Assembly (NCBI GenBank): GCA_937904325.1 | Contig: CALGTK010000386.1 | Coordinates: 1 to 43,534 of the forward strand | Length of the DNA stretch: 43,534 bases | Direction of reading: 5' to 3' | Source of the DNA: an uncultured Planctomyces sp. | Lineage (GTDB): Bacteria; Planctomycetota; Planctomycetia; Planctomycetales; Planctomycetaceae | Part shown: one piece after another, positions 35,789 to 43,534 of the stretch | Layout of the letters: every line of letters begins with the position of its first letter | Numbering within the stretch: the first letter of the stretch is position 1 | Program-made: the position numbers and the translations under genes | Notes under the pieces: model-generated | What the model saw: only the letters and a program-made list of their open reading frames with translations | Told to the model about the DNA's origin: nothing | The model's database searches: none

Positions 35789-36278
35789 GTCGTTTCCCGC
35801 TCTGGCATATCCTGTCGAACGTGTCCGTACGACATCGGTCTCAAAATGATCTCACCGCAGCGATCATACACCCAATCAGTCGCGCACAAATCAATCAATG
35901 CTCGACAACAACGATGCCGACGCTTCGACAACGGGCGAAAAAGCAGCCAGGGTATAACGCGTAAGTAGCGGAATTACGAAAATTCCGGCAAATCAAACTG
36001 AACGCCCGTTCGTAAAGTCTTGCGCAATCACTCAATCTCGCACACAGCGTCAGGAACAAGCCACGCCGGAATCAATCCTTGATGCGAGTACGTGACCACG
36101 TGCCTGATGCTCGGATCAGAACGTACATTACAGCGGCGTCAAAGCTGAATTGATAAATACTGAAAACGTAAATTTAAAGACTTCTTGCCAGGACTGCTTA
36201 GCGACATCGGAATAATCTTTCGCGACAAACTCCGTGCTTCCGTAAACCAGATTGGAAAGGCTAATCCGAACAGACTCT
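35789..36278. other. Intergenic region upstream of the giant membrane-protein gene
   Basis: This 490 bp gap lies between the stop of ruvA and the start of the giant gene, both on the minus strand. It is somewhat AT-richer near 36120-36190. I see no gene, and only the inverted repeat at 35969-35987 stands out. The promoter of the giant gene is probably here. Confidence 0.5.
35969..35987. repeat. Inverted repeat CGGAATT-ACGAA-AATTCCG
   Basis: Perfect 7-bp arms flank a 5-base spacer, about 180 bp upstream of the giant gene's ATG. On the minus strand a TTATAC element lies about 14 bases further on, so this could be an operator at the promoter. No pairing T-run suggests termination. Confidence 0.3.
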
Positions 36279-36905
36279 TTAGCCATCTCGATTATTACGG
36301 TAGACCTCGATCAGCAACTCATCGACCGATTTGGCTTTCGGTTTACTCTCGATGGCGGCTTCGACCTTCTCGCGAGCTTCAGACGTGCTGTGCCCGAGAC
36401 TCAACATTGCTTCGTAGGCATCCTCAACGATAGACGGTCGAGCCGCAGAACCGTCGGGCATGTCTCGATCGATCAGCAGGGCAAATTTGGCCATCTTGCG
36501 CCGCAATTTCGCGACGATCCGCTCGGCCATCGCCGCACCAATTCCCGGCAACGTGGTCAACTGCTTGACGTCCTGTTCCTCGATCGCCGTCGCAACTTCA
36601 CGAACCGGACGCACCATCGCACGCAGCGCTTTCTTCACCCCGACACCGTCGACCTGGCAGATAATGCCGAAGAATTCCTTCTCGGCATCGTTCATGAATC
36701 CAACCATCCGCGGAGTCAGCCGGCCCTGCTGAGGATTGCCGTCCAGGTACTCAATGGTTCGCAGGCTGACCTCCTGATTAATCAGCGGCTGCAATTGCCT
36801 GCGTACGAACTCAGGAATGAGAACTTCGTACTCGAACGGCCCCGCGGAGATTGTCACTGCCGTGTCGCCCAGTTGAACCAGTTGCCCCGTGATCCTCGTG
36901 ATCAT
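36279..36905 (-). CDS. ruvA: Holliday junction branch migration protein RuvA
   Basis: A 208-residue RuvA. Domain I is an OB fold ([33 protein letters not shown], 1-33). Domain II has two helix-hairpin-helix motifs: [20 protein letters not shown] at about 78-97 and [19 protein letters not shown] at about 116-134. Domain III (about 157-205: [25 protein letters not shown]) contacts RuvB. RuvA tetramers hold the four-way junction while RuvB drives branch migration. The loop between the OB fold and domain II ([18 protein letters not shown]) is several residues longer than in E. coli and lacks its Glu-Asp acidic pin. ruvB and ruvC are not adjacent. The gene is the last of a same-strand group with hisF, the pilT-like gene and a zinc-ribbon gene. 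Confidence 0.93.
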   Translation of the reverse strand: MITRITGQLVQLGDTAVTISAGPFEYEVLIPEFVRRQLQPLINQEVSLRTIEYLDGNPQQGRLTPRMVGFMNDAEKEFFGIICQVDGVGVKKALRAMVRPVREVATAIEEQDVKQLTTLPGIGAAMAERIVAKLRRKMAKFALLIDRDMPDGSAARPSIVEDAYEAMLSLGHSTSEAREKVEAAIESKPKAKSVDELLIEVYRNNRDG

Positions 36906-36915
36906 TCGTCAGTCC

Positions 36916-36957
36916 ATTCGATGTTGAGTATTCAATGTTGGATGTTCGACGTTCAAT
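36916..36957. repeat. Degenerate short tandem repeat between genes
   Basis: Three imperfect copies of a 10-mer of the type ATTCAATGTT (ATTCGATGTT, ATTCAATGTT, GTTCGACGTT) occur with a period of about 14-16 bp. They fill the 51 bp between the zinc-ribbon gene's stop and the ruvA start. Similar AACATTGAA-type runs are common in intergenic DNA of planctomycetes. Confidence 0.5.
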
Positions 36958-37370
36958 CAGCTCGCACTGTGAATGTTAAACCATCGCTCGCAGTATCCGC
37001 ACTTAACATCTCCGCTGGGCGAGACATCCGCTTCCTTACCAAGGGCCGCTCCGCAATTCGGGCAGTCGTATCCCACTTTCGACTTTGCTGCATCGTCAGG
37101 CTGAGGTGACACTGAATCAGACGCCGGTCGATTCGCTGCCAGTTCCTTCTGCATTTCCTGAAGAGTCTGAGCCATGTTGCGAGGGTCACCAAATTTCCCG
37201 GCAGTCTTATAAATCGCGACCCCGCCCATTATGAAAAAGCACGCGACAAAACTCCCAAATACTTTAAAGATAAATGGAGCAAAGCCGAAATTACCTCCCC
37301 AAAGAGCGAACAGAACCGTCACGCCGATTCCGGCAGGAAAGATCGCAATCAATCGTGGTGAAATTCCCAT
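36957..37370 (-). CDS. Membrane protein with C-terminal zinc ribbon
   Basis: A 137-residue protein if started at the ATG at 37370, just before the first hydrophobic segment; a longer frame upstream does not look coding. Two membrane segments (about 5-24, IAIFPAGIGVTVLFALWGG, and about 30-53, FIFKVFGSFVACFFIMGGVAIY) are followed by a charged helix (AQTLQEMQKELAAN). A Ser/Pro linker and a zinc ribbon complete it: CPNCGAALGKEADVSPSGDVKCGYCERWFNIH, with Cys pairs CPNC and CGYC. The ribbon should face the cytoplasm. I do not recognise a named family. Its position between a pilus-retraction ATPase gene and ruvA does not reveal its function. Confidence 0.65.
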   Translation of the reverse strand: MGISPRLIAIFPAGIGVTVLFALWGGNFGFAPFIFKVFGSFVACFFIMGGVAIYKTAGKFGDPRNMAQTLQEMQKELAANRPASDSVSPQPDDAAKSKVGYDCPNCGAALGKEADVSPSGDVKCGYCERWFNIHSAS

Positions 37371-37481
37371 AGCAGGATTTTCTGAACAGGAGAATGAAGG
37401 CACAGAGCATAGACGTTGAAGCGGAGGCCTTAGAGAAGGTCTCCGATTCAACGCGTGTATTCCGAGGTGGCTCAGCAGGCG

Positions 37482-38627
37482 TTACAGGATTGCCGCCCCT
37501 TTGACATCGATCCCCTTCAGCCGCATTTTGAGCTCCTCGACGTTCGGCGAAACCTCAAACGCGGCCGCTCGACTGATGAATTCCATCTGAATGAATTCAT
37601 ACAGACTGTCGTTAAAGAGCTGCATTCCATCTTCGGCCCCGATGCGAATAGCCGCGTGAAGTTTGTTGTCCTCTCCTTTTTCAACAAGCTTCCGAACCAT
37701 GGCATTAAAAAGGAGAATCTCAATGATCGGAACTCTTGGTGGTAGATCGACAATCGTCTTGAGAAGTTTCTGACCAACGATCGCTTTCATGCTCATGCCG
37801 ATGGCAGCGCGGATCGCCGTGTGCATGTCGGCCGGAAACAGGTCGATGATACGCGGAATTGTTCCCGGAGCGCTGGAAGCATGAATCGTACCAAAAACGA
37901 GATGCCCCGTTTCGGCGGCATGGATCGCTGTTTCGAATGTATCACGGTCGCGCATTTCGCCCACGAGGATGATGTCAGGGTCTTCACGCACGGCATGTTT
38001 CATCGCCACGTGAAAGTTGCTGACGTCCTGTCCGAGTTCACGCTGATTGATCAGGCACTGATCTGACGTAAACACAAATTCGATCGGATCCTCGACCGTA
38101 AGGATGTGCTTATTCATATTCTCATTGATCCAGTTGAGCATCGACCCGATCGTCGTACTCTTACCAGACCCCGTCACACCAGCCAGCAGCACCATCCCCT
38201 GGTCAAACTTGCACAGTTCTTCCATAAGTGGCGGTAGGCAAAGCTTCTCAAACGGTGGAATCGATCGTTCGATCTTTCGGGCCACCATCCCGACTTTTCC
38301 GAGTTGCGTAAGCAGGTTGATACGAAAACGCCACGGTTCTCCCTTATGTTCCACAACTTTTGCATAGTCAGCGCCGCCATCTTTATGGAAGATGTCGAGA
38401 TTTCGCTGGTCCAGCATCGGAAAGCAGAGTTTGATCATGCCTTCTTCAGTGATCGGCGGCATTTTAAGAGGTGTCAATGTCCCTCGAATACGGAAAATGG
38501 GTGGACTGCCCACCTGCAGATGTACGTCCGAGCAATTGTGATCAATCGACGCCCGGAAGATCTTGTCGATCTCCAGTTCTTTTCCGCTTTCGTAGGTCGA
38601 TTCCTTCCACTCGTAAATCTTCACCAT
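37482..38627 (-). CDS. PilT-like type IV pilus retraction ATPase
   Basis: A 381-residue GspE/PilT-family hexameric ATPase. An N-terminal PAS-like domain (about 18-120: DIFKHDGGADYAK-like region, RFRINLLTQLGKVGMVARKIERSIP) precedes the RecA-like core. The core has Walker A GVTGSGKST (150-158), Asp box LTVEDPIEF (176-184), Walker B DPDIILVGEMRD with E224, and His box TGHLVFGTIHASS (240-252). The PilT subtype is supported by length and by HAVREDPD. The C-terminal PilT motif AIRNLIREGK is absent; the matching stretch reads IGAEDGMQLFNDSLYEF, so it may be a PilU- or PilT2-like paralogue. It would power twitching or pilus retraction at the inner membrane. No pilin genes are adjacent. Confidence 0.85.
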   Translation of the reverse strand: MVKIYEWKESTYESGKELEIDKIFRASIDHNCSDVHLQVGSPPIFRIRGTLTPLKMPPITEEGMIKLCFPMLDQRNLDIFHKDGGADYAKVVEHKGEPWRFRINLLTQLGKVGMVARKIERSIPPFEKLCLPPLMEELCKFDQGMVLLAGVTGSGKSTTIGSMLNWINENMNKHILTVEDPIEFVFTSDQCLINQRELGQDVSNFHVAMKHAVREDPDIILVGEMRDRDTFETAIHAAETGHLVFGTIHASSAPGTIPRIIDLFPADMHTAIRAAIGMSMKAIVGQKLLKTIVDLPPRVPIIEILLFNAMVRKLVEKGEDNKLHAAIRIGAEDGMQLFNDSLYEFIQMEFISRAAAFEVSPNVEELKMRLKGIDVKGAAIL

Positions 38628-38720
38628 TTCGTTTTACCCTGACTATTACCTGACATGAATTGAATCGGCAGGTGCTGGCCTCAGTCACCAAATCCTGAAC
38701 CGGACTTCTCAAAATTCAAA

Positions 38721-39500
38721 CTACTGAACCATCAATCGGACAGGAACACCACGCTCCGCCATATATTGTTTCGTCTCTCCGACCGTGTACTCTCCAAAGT
38801 GGAAAATGCTGGCAGCAAGAGCGGCTGACGCTTTGCCATCTGTCACCGCTTCGAACATGTGGTGAGGCGATCCTGCTCCTCCGCTCGCCACCACCGGAAC
38901 GCCAACAGCCTCGGAAACCGCTCGCGTAATCTCAATGTCGAAACCGTCTTTAGTTCCATCAGCATCCATACAGGTTAACACAATCTCGCCCGCGCCGAGC
39001 CGTTCAACTTCCTGAGCCCAGGCAACAGCTTCCAGGCCGGTGGGAATTCGGCCGCCGTTAATATGAACATCCCACAACTCAGAGCCGTCGTCCTGTTTGA
39101 TTCGCTTCGGATCAATGTTCACGACAATACACTGGCTCCCGAAGCGCAGTGCCGCTTCTTTAACAAAATCGGGATCAGTCACGGCCGCGGAGTTAATTGA
39201 TACCTTGTCACATCCCGCGCTGAGCAATGTACGAATGTCTTCGAGGTTTCGAATTCCCCCGCCTACAGTCAGCGGCATGAATACGACTTCGGACGTCCGG
39301 CTGACGACATCCAGGATGATCTCGCGTTCTTCGTGGCTGGCGGTGATGTCGAGAAATACTAATTCATCGGCGCCTTCTGCTTCGTACCGGGAAGCAATCG
39401 CGACAGGGTCACCTGCATCCTGAAGGTTCAGAAAGTTAACGCCTTTGACGACACGTCCGGCATGAACGTCGAGACACGGAATAATTCGCTTAGCAAGCAT
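38721..39500 (-). CDS. hisF: Imidazole glycerol phosphate synthase cyclase subunit HisF
   Basis: A 259-residue TIM barrel, normal length for HisF. The start is the ATG at 39500 because [20 protein letters not shown] matches the family N-terminus exactly; the frame is open further upstream. The catalytic acid D11 lies in PCLDV and D130 in VVNIDPKR. Phosphate-binding glycines are in PLTVGGGIR (about 76-84), [12 protein letters not shown] and the loop [13 protein letters not shown] (about 178-190). HisF uses ammonia passed from HisH to convert PRFAR to IGP and AICAR, the fifth step of histidine synthesis. hisH is not adjacent, so his genes are scattered here. It lies upstream of the pilT-like gene with a 93 bp gap and downstream of an enolase-superfamily gene. 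Confidence 0.95.
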   Translation of the reverse strand: MLAKRIIPCLDVHAGRVVKGVNFLNLQDAGDPVAIASRYEAEGADELVFLDITASHEEREIILDVVSRTSEVVFMPLTVGGGIRNLEDIRTLLSAGCDKVSINSAAVTDPDFVKEAALRFGSQCIVVNIDPKRIKQDDGSELWDVHINGGRIPTGLEAVAWAQEVERLGAGEIVLTCMDADGTKDGFDIEITRAVSEAVGVPVVASGGAGSPHHMFEAVTDGKASAALAASIFHFGEYTVGETKQYMAERGVPVRLMVQ

Positions 39501-39638
39501 CGTGAGTTGTCGATCCTGACTGAAAAGGAGACCTGCGAAATCTGACCGATTCCCCGTAGAAGTGATGGCGTTCAATTTAGGCTGGTTCTTTCGAACCGTC
39601 AATCACCTGCCACCGCATGAACCAATCCATGCGGAAAT

Positions 39639-40979
39639 CTACAGTTTTCCGGAGAGGCGATATCCCTTGCGAGACGAATCGAACATCTCGTCCAGCCAGC
39701 GAACGCCGATGCCCGCCCGCTCCGAAAGAGCTATCTCTCCATTCCTGATTTCAACCGTCGTGTCGATCAGGTGTGGATACAACGTCGCGATGTGGGCCCG
39801 CACGGTTTCCTGGTACGTCACCCCCGGAACCGAAGCAGCGATGTTCAAACCAGCAAACAAAGTCAGCGGCCCCGTACAATCATGCATGAGCACCGGCACA
39901 TTGTGCAGCTGAGCCAGTTCGGCGATGCGGCGAGACTCGCTGATCCCACCGACCCAGGTTGGATCGATCATCACGTAATCCGCGGCGCGACCTTCGACAA
40001 CCTGCCGGTACTGCTCACGCGTAACAAGCATTTCGCTGACGGCCAGTGGGACTCCCGCATCAGCCCGAAAAGACGCGAGCGTTTTAACATTGTCAGTCCG
40101 CACGACGTCTTCCATCCAAAGCGGCTCGACTTCGCGCATACCACGAGCAATCGCCAGCCCGGCCGCCAAAGAGAAGAAACCGTGACCATCAAGCATGACA
40201 TCAATGCCGTTACCCACGCGTTCTCGAATGGCTCGAAATGGCGCAACTCCGCGTTCGACATCCTTCGCACTGATCCGCTGCCCGCCAGATTCACGATAAA
40301 CGGCGTCGAACGCCCACAGCTTCATCGCACTATAGCCGAGTTCAAGCAACTCTTCCGCCAGATCGCCCGGTCGGTTCATACAGGTCCAGTTATCTTCCAG
40401 CGGTCCAGGCTTCCCTGGATCACCATGTCCCGGCCAACCAGCGAACGTAGGCGAACCCACCGTGCGTCGGCCATAGAACGGTCCACCGCAACTATTGTAA
40501 ACGGGAACGGCATCCCGCACCGGACCACCGAGCAACCTCCACACAGGCCGCTCGCAAAGCTGCCCGGCGATATCCCACAGTGCGAGATCAATCGCCGACA
40601 ATGCACGCAGTTCTGCCCCAACGCCTCCAAACGCAATGCACCGTTCGTAAAGAAAACGCCAGTGACTCTCGATGGCCGCCGCGTCGGAACCGATCAGTCG
40701 ATTCGCCATCCAGTCGTGAATGACGGATGCAGCCGCCTCTGGCAGATAATAGGTCTCACCATGGCCGATGACTGATTCGCCACCAACCGTACCGGCGTCG
40801 GTATGAACCCTCAGCGCCAACATGCCCGGCATCACGTCGTAAGGGACGACAGTCTCCAGTGCCCTGATCCTCGGACCTCGCGTATAAGCGTGCTCCTGCG
40901 TCGGCCCGGACGCCAACTTGCGAGCGTCGTCTGCCGTCAACGATCCTTCCTGCTCTGCTGAAGTATCCTGCGAGGTCAT
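39639..40979 (-). CDS. Mandelate racemase/muconate lactonising enzyme family protein
   Basis: A 446-residue enolase-superfamily protein. After a polar leader (1-35), the capping domain starts at about 36 (RIRALETVVPYDVMPGMLALRVHT). It includes GHGETYYLPE and LSAIDLALWDIAGQLCERPVWRLLGGPVRD (about 127-156). Barrel residues: D264 and H266 in VMLDGHGFF, E290 in PLWMEDVV, E316 in LAVSEML, D339 in VMIDPTWVGGISE and H366 in VLMHDCTGPLT. This pattern predicts abstraction of a proton alpha to a carboxylate from a sugar acid or similar acid. No signal peptide is seen, so it is cytoplasmic. Its ATG overlaps the stop of the DUF1501 gene (40976-40979, ATGA), pointing to translational coupling. Substrate is unknown. 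Confidence 0.85.
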   Translation of the reverse strand: MTSQDTSAEQEGSLTADDARKLASGPTQEHAYTRGPRIRALETVVPYDVMPGMLALRVHTDAGTVGGESVIGHGETYYLPEAAASVIHDWMANRLIGSDAAAIESHWRFLYERCIAFGGVGAELRALSAIDLALWDIAGQLCERPVWRLLGGPVRDAVPVYNSCGGPFYGRRTVGSPTFAGWPGHGDPGKPGPLEDNWTCMNRPGDLAEELLELGYSAMKLWAFDAVYRESGGQRISAKDVERGVAPFRAIRERVGNGIDVMLDGHGFFSLAAGLAIARGMREVEPLWMEDVVRTDNVKTLASFRADAGVPLAVSEMLVTREQYRQVVEGRAADYVMIDPTWVGGISESRRIAELAQLHNVPVLMHDCTGPLTLFAGLNIAASVPGVTYQETVRAHIATLYPHLIDTTVEIRNGEIALSERAGIGVRWLDEMFDSSRKGYRLSGKL

Positions 40980-42448
40980 GCCAGTACTCCGTCGACGACC
41001 TCGCCGTGCACGTCCGTTAGACGATAATGGCGGCCTTGAAACTTGAATGTGTGCCGCGTGTGGTCGACGCCCAGCAGGTGCATCAGCGTCGCCTGGAAGT
41101 CGTGGACATGGACCTGGTCTTTCACAACGTTATAGCCGTACTCGTCGGTTTTTCCGTACGAGACGCCCCTCTTCACTCCTCCGCCGGCCATCCAGATTGA
41201 GTAGCAGTACGGGTGATGGTCCCGACCGTGCTTCTTTTTGTTATTGATGTCACCCTGCCCGAATGGCGTCCGGCCGAACTCGCCGCCCCAGATGACCAGC
41301 GTGTCTTCCAGCAGACCGCGTTGTTTCAAATCCTTCACGAGCGCCGCCGATGGCTGATCCGTGTCGACACACTGCTGCTCCAACTGCGTCGGCAAATTGG
41401 AATGCTGGTCCCACCCACTGTGCATCAATTGGATGAACTTCACACCTCGCTCAGCCAGCCGACAAGCCATCAGACAGTTCGACGCGAACGATCCCTGCGT
41501 CGAAACTTGCGGACCGTACATATCGAGAACGTGCTGCGGCTCACTGGCCAGATCGACCGCTTCCGGCATCGCCGCCTGCATGCGATAAGCCATCTCGTAC
41601 TGAGCAATCCGAGTCTGAATCTCTGGATCGCCGACCTGATCGAACTTCTGCTGATTCAACTTGGCAAGACCATCAAGCAGCGTTCGTCTGGTGTCACGAG
41701 TCAGCCCATCCGGATCGTCGAGATAAAGTACGGGACTGCCGCCCTGCCGAAACTTCACTCCCTGAAACTTCGATGGCAAAAACCCACTGCTCCAGTAGAA
41801 GTCGTAAAACAACTGCCCGCAACTCCCCTCGCGGTCGCGCGACGTCAACACGCAATAGGTCGGCATGTTGTCGTTGTCGCTGCCGAGTCCGTACGCCGTC
41901 CACGCTCCCACGCTCGGCCTGCCTGGCTGCTCAGCACCCGTCAGCAGAAAAGTCATCGCCGGGGCGTGGTTAACCGCTTCGGTCTTCATCGTGTGAACCA
42001 TGCAGATGTCGTCGACAATAGACGCTGTGTGCGGCATGAAGTCGCTGATCCACCGACCACTCTTTCCGTGCTGCCTGAACGGAGCACGAGGTCCCAGGCA
42101 CGGCTTATTCTTCCCCTGAGTCATCGTCGAAAGCTTCTGGCTCTTGTGGATCGACTCAGGTATCTCTTCCCCGCGGCGTTTCGCCAGAATCGGCTTGTAA
42201 TCAAACAAGTCGGTGTGAGACGGCGCTCCGCTCTGCATGAGCCAGATCACGCGTTTCACCTTCGGCTCGTGATGTGGAAGTCCCGGCAAGCCACCAGAGC
42301 CAGACAGAACTCTGGTACTTGATTCGGCCGAGGCGGCATCCTTCTCCAGCAAAGAAGAAAGCGCCAACGCTCCAAGGCTTACGCCGCCGGCAGCCGACAA
42401 CAGCCCCCGCCGAGTTGTCGCTTCAACCGTTTGCTCGCTCAGTCCCAT
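40976..42448 (-). CDS. DUF1501 family protein, Tat-exported, coupled to enolase-family gene
   Basis: A 490-residue protein. GGAG seven bases before the ATG supports the start. A Tat signal, ATTRRGLLSAAGGVSLGALALSSLL, spans about residues 10-34. DUF1501 marks: VIWLMQSGAPSHTDLFDYKP, HTMKTEAVNHAPAMTFLLTG, SVGAWTAYGLGSDNDNMP, GVKFIQLMHSGWDQHSNLP, VIWGGEFGRTPFGQGDINNKKKHGRDHHP and HDFQATLMHLLGVDHTRHTFKFQGR. The HSGWDQH and EFGRTP/GRDHHP blocks match the presumed metal site. Unlike the other two DUF1501 genes here it has no DUF1549 partner; its stop overlaps the start of the enolase-family gene. Activity of the family is unproven. Confidence 0.92.
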   Translation of the reverse strand: MGLSEQTVEATTRRGLLSAAGGVSLGALALSSLLEKDAASAESSTRVLSGSGGLPGLPHHEPKVKRVIWLMQSGAPSHTDLFDYKPILAKRRGEEIPESIHKSQKLSTMTQGKNKPCLGPRAPFRQHGKSGRWISDFMPHTASIVDDICMVHTMKTEAVNHAPAMTFLLTGAEQPGRPSVGAWTAYGLGSDNDNMPTYCVLTSRDREGSCGQLFYDFYWSSGFLPSKFQGVKFRQGGSPVLYLDDPDGLTRDTRRTLLDGLAKLNQQKFDQVGDPEIQTRIAQYEMAYRMQAAMPEAVDLASEPQHVLDMYGPQVSTQGSFASNCLMACRLAERGVKFIQLMHSGWDQHSNLPTQLEQQCVDTDQPSAALVKDLKQRGLLEDTLVIWGGEFGRTPFGQGDINNKKKHGRDHHPYCYSIWMAGGGVKRGVSYGKTDEYGYNVVKDQVHVHDFQATLMHLLGVDHTRHTFKFQGRHYRLTDVHGEVVDGVLA

Positions 42449-42523
42449 TAGCGCTCTCCGTGTCTCCGCGTCTTGATACTCTGCCGCCGCTGCGGTCCAG
42501 AATTACTGCAATGCACAAATCTC

Positions 42524-43003
42524 TCACGGCTTCCAGTCAAGCTCCACCTGTCGACCATCAGGAACATCTCGCAGTTGCTCGTGAATGTTTCCGTACCCCG
42601 CGAAGTGATTCGCAATTTCAGTGACGGCAACGTTCGAAACTTCGTACTCGCCGCCTGTCACGGGAGGATGCCGAAACGTGTAACACTGCCCGCCGCTCAG
42701 CGCTGCCTCAGACTCGACCATCGCATCAACGAGCGGAATCGCAAAGTAGTCGCTGAGTTCCTCTGGTTTCTCACAGAGATCGCAGAACTCCACCTGATCC
42801 TTTGCAACCTGCTCCACTTTTCCCATTCCCGAGTCCAGCATCACCACAACACCGTTCTCAAGAATCAGAAAAAGATCCCCGAACCGGTTCATTAGCCAGA
42901 TAGTGTACGAATCCGGCAGCAACCACCGCCAGGATTCGAGTAACACGTCCCAGTCCAGTTCGTGATGATGGATGATGTAATCCTGAATTGATCTCTCAGC
43001 CAC
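42524..43003 (-). CDS. DUF1851/Tdi1-type immunity-like protein
   Basis: A 159-residue protein if started at the GTG at 43003, which has GAGG about nine bases upstream. The frame is open to a TTG at 43066, which would add 21 residues, so the start is uncertain. The N-terminal part (WDVLLESWRWLLPDSYTIWLMNRFGDLFLI) and the C-terminal part (YFAIPLVDAMVESEAALSGGQCYTFRHPPVTGGEYEVSNVAVTEI, then IHEQLRDVPDGRQV) match the GAD-like/DUF1851 family. That family includes Tdi1, the type VI secretion immunity protein against the NADase/DNase-type effector Tde. The GQCY, GGEYE and LPDG-like (VPDGRQV) blocks are the strongest marks. No effector or T6SS gene is nearby, so it may be an orphan immunity gene or a housekeeping homologue. 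It is divergent from the membrane gene at 43170. Confidence 0.7.
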   Translation of the reverse strand: MAERSIQDYIIHHHELDWDVLLESWRWLLPDSYTIWLMNRFGDLFLILENGVVVMLDSGMGKVEQVAKDQVEFCDLCEKPEELSDYFAIPLVDAMVESEAALSGGQCYTFRHPPVTGGEYEVSNVAVTEIANHFAGYGNIHEQLRDVPDGRQVELDWKP

Positions 43004-43169
43004 GCCCCTGTCCTCTAAAAGTTGCCACAGGTCCCTGCCTGGAATATTTCGATGGCGATTCGTCAAGTTTGATCTTAACCTGACAGAGCGTCGAACGGGA
43101 CCGTCCGGCGCCTAATGGTGCGCAGCAAAATCCACGCCCTGTGAATTCCCCACAATGGAGGCGAGTACC

Positions 43170-43534
43170 ATGGATCACGAATTTCCGCTCGACGTAAACT
43201 GGAATTCGACGTTCGTCGATATCCTCACAGCACACGCCCTCTCAATAATGCTCGTGCTCGGCGCAATCGGCTGCGTGTCTCTTCAGAAGCAACGGCCGCC
43301 AAAGGACTCCAGCATCTGGTTCTGGGCTTTTGCAATGGCAGGGTCGCTGATTGCGTTCTCAATGATTGCTGCATCATTAAGAACGCGATCCCCGCTAGCC
43401 GACAATTCATTTTTTACCGGCTACAAAACAATGTTCTGGTGCGTTGGTCTGCGAGGAATGTGGGTGACGCATTGTCGTCTGGCGCATTCCCATCTGAAGT
43501 GCAACGTAGCTGATTTCAGCTCAGGTTCTGACAA
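43170..43534 (+). CDS. Membrane protein, 3' end outside window
   Basis: The ATG at 43170 has a strong Shine-Dalgarno, GGAGGCG at 43157-43163, six bases upstream. The frame stays open to the window end, giving at least 121 residues. Two hydrophobic segments are visible (about 18-37, DILTAHALSIMLVLGAIGC, and about 50-67, IWFWAFAMAGSLIAFSMI), with a possible third around TGYKTMFWCVGLRGMW. The N-terminus is not a cleavable signal. I do not recognise a family. The last 25 residues are unusually rich in Cys and His (THCRLAHSHLKCNV), so a frameshift near the end cannot be excluded. It is transcribed away from the Tdi1-like gene. Confidence 0.55.
   Translation, partial: MDHEFPLDVNWNSTFVDILTAHALSIMLVLGAIGCVSLQKQRPPKDSSIWFWAFAMAGSLIAFSMIAASLRTRSPLADNSFFTGYKTMFWCVGLRGMWVTHCRLAHSHLKCNVADFSSGSD

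Noticed and set aside
38500-38523. GGTGGACTGCCCACC resembling the palindrome at 10041
   Set aside because: It lies inside the pilT-like coding region, where codon constraints explain it. The arms are short and imperfect.
39771-40775. A 334-residue plus-strand frame opposite the enolase-superfamily gene
   Set aside because: The translation is Arg/Pro/His-rich and low in hydrophobic pattern. The minus-strand gene explains the open frame.
41213-42322. A 369-residue plus-strand frame opposite the third DUF1501 gene
   Set aside because: It is an antisense shadow; DUF1501 motifs are intact on the minus strand.

Overview
The window looks like a chromosomal segment of a planctomycete, probably of the Planctomycetaceae/Gimesia-Fuerstiella type. 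The main evidence is three secreted DUF1501 proteins, two DUF1549/DUF1553 proteins with CxxCH heme-type motifs, a DUF1080 (3-keto-disaccharide hydrolase type) protein, Tat signals on predicted secreted proteins, and a small basic protein that I know only from this phylum. Base composition is moderate to high GC and even. I see no tRNA, rRNA, CRISPR array or intact insertion sequence.

Layout. 1-2736 (minus): a DUF1549/DUF1553 protein followed by a DUF1501 protein cut by the window edge. 3181-4140 (plus): a Tat-exported sugar isomerase-like TIM barrel. 4141-5112: decayed DNA holding a PadR-type regulator pseudogene with two in-frame stops and a second gene remnant. 5113-5382: an 89-residue conserved planctomycete protein. 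5598-9152 (minus): a secreted seven-repeat beta-propeller gene followed by a secreted tandem alpha/beta hydrolase. 9339-10037 (plus): a DUF1080 protein. 10070-14839 (minus): a large heme-motif PSCyt1/DUF1549/DUF1553 protein and its DUF1501 partner. 14992-19225 (plus): an ACS-type MFS transporter, a ceramidase-fold protein and a galactonate dehydratase-like enzyme, which together suggest uptake and breakdown of a sugar acid or glycoconjugate. 19373-22003 (plus): an Nramp-related transporter lacking the usual metal-site motifs, then a TerC-family membrane protein.

22311-25446 (plus): a DUF374 acyltransferase and a SEC-C/TPR protein. 25538-28285 (minus): a TolC-family outer-membrane protein with a long C-terminal extension. 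28655-35788 (minus): a 2377-residue polytopic membrane protein of unknown function, the most striking object here. 36279-39500 (minus): housekeeping genes hisF, a pilT-like ATPase, a zinc-ribbon membrane protein and ruvA. 39639-42448 (minus): a DUF1501 gene whose end overlaps the start of an enolase-superfamily gene. 42524-43003 (minus): a Tdi1-type immunity-like protein with no toxin visible. 43170-43534 (plus): the start of a membrane protein cut by the window end.

The secreted enzymes and DUF1501/DUF1549 clusters suggest a lifestyle of degrading complex extracellular carbohydrates. The functional statements rest on motif recognition by eye. I ran no database search.
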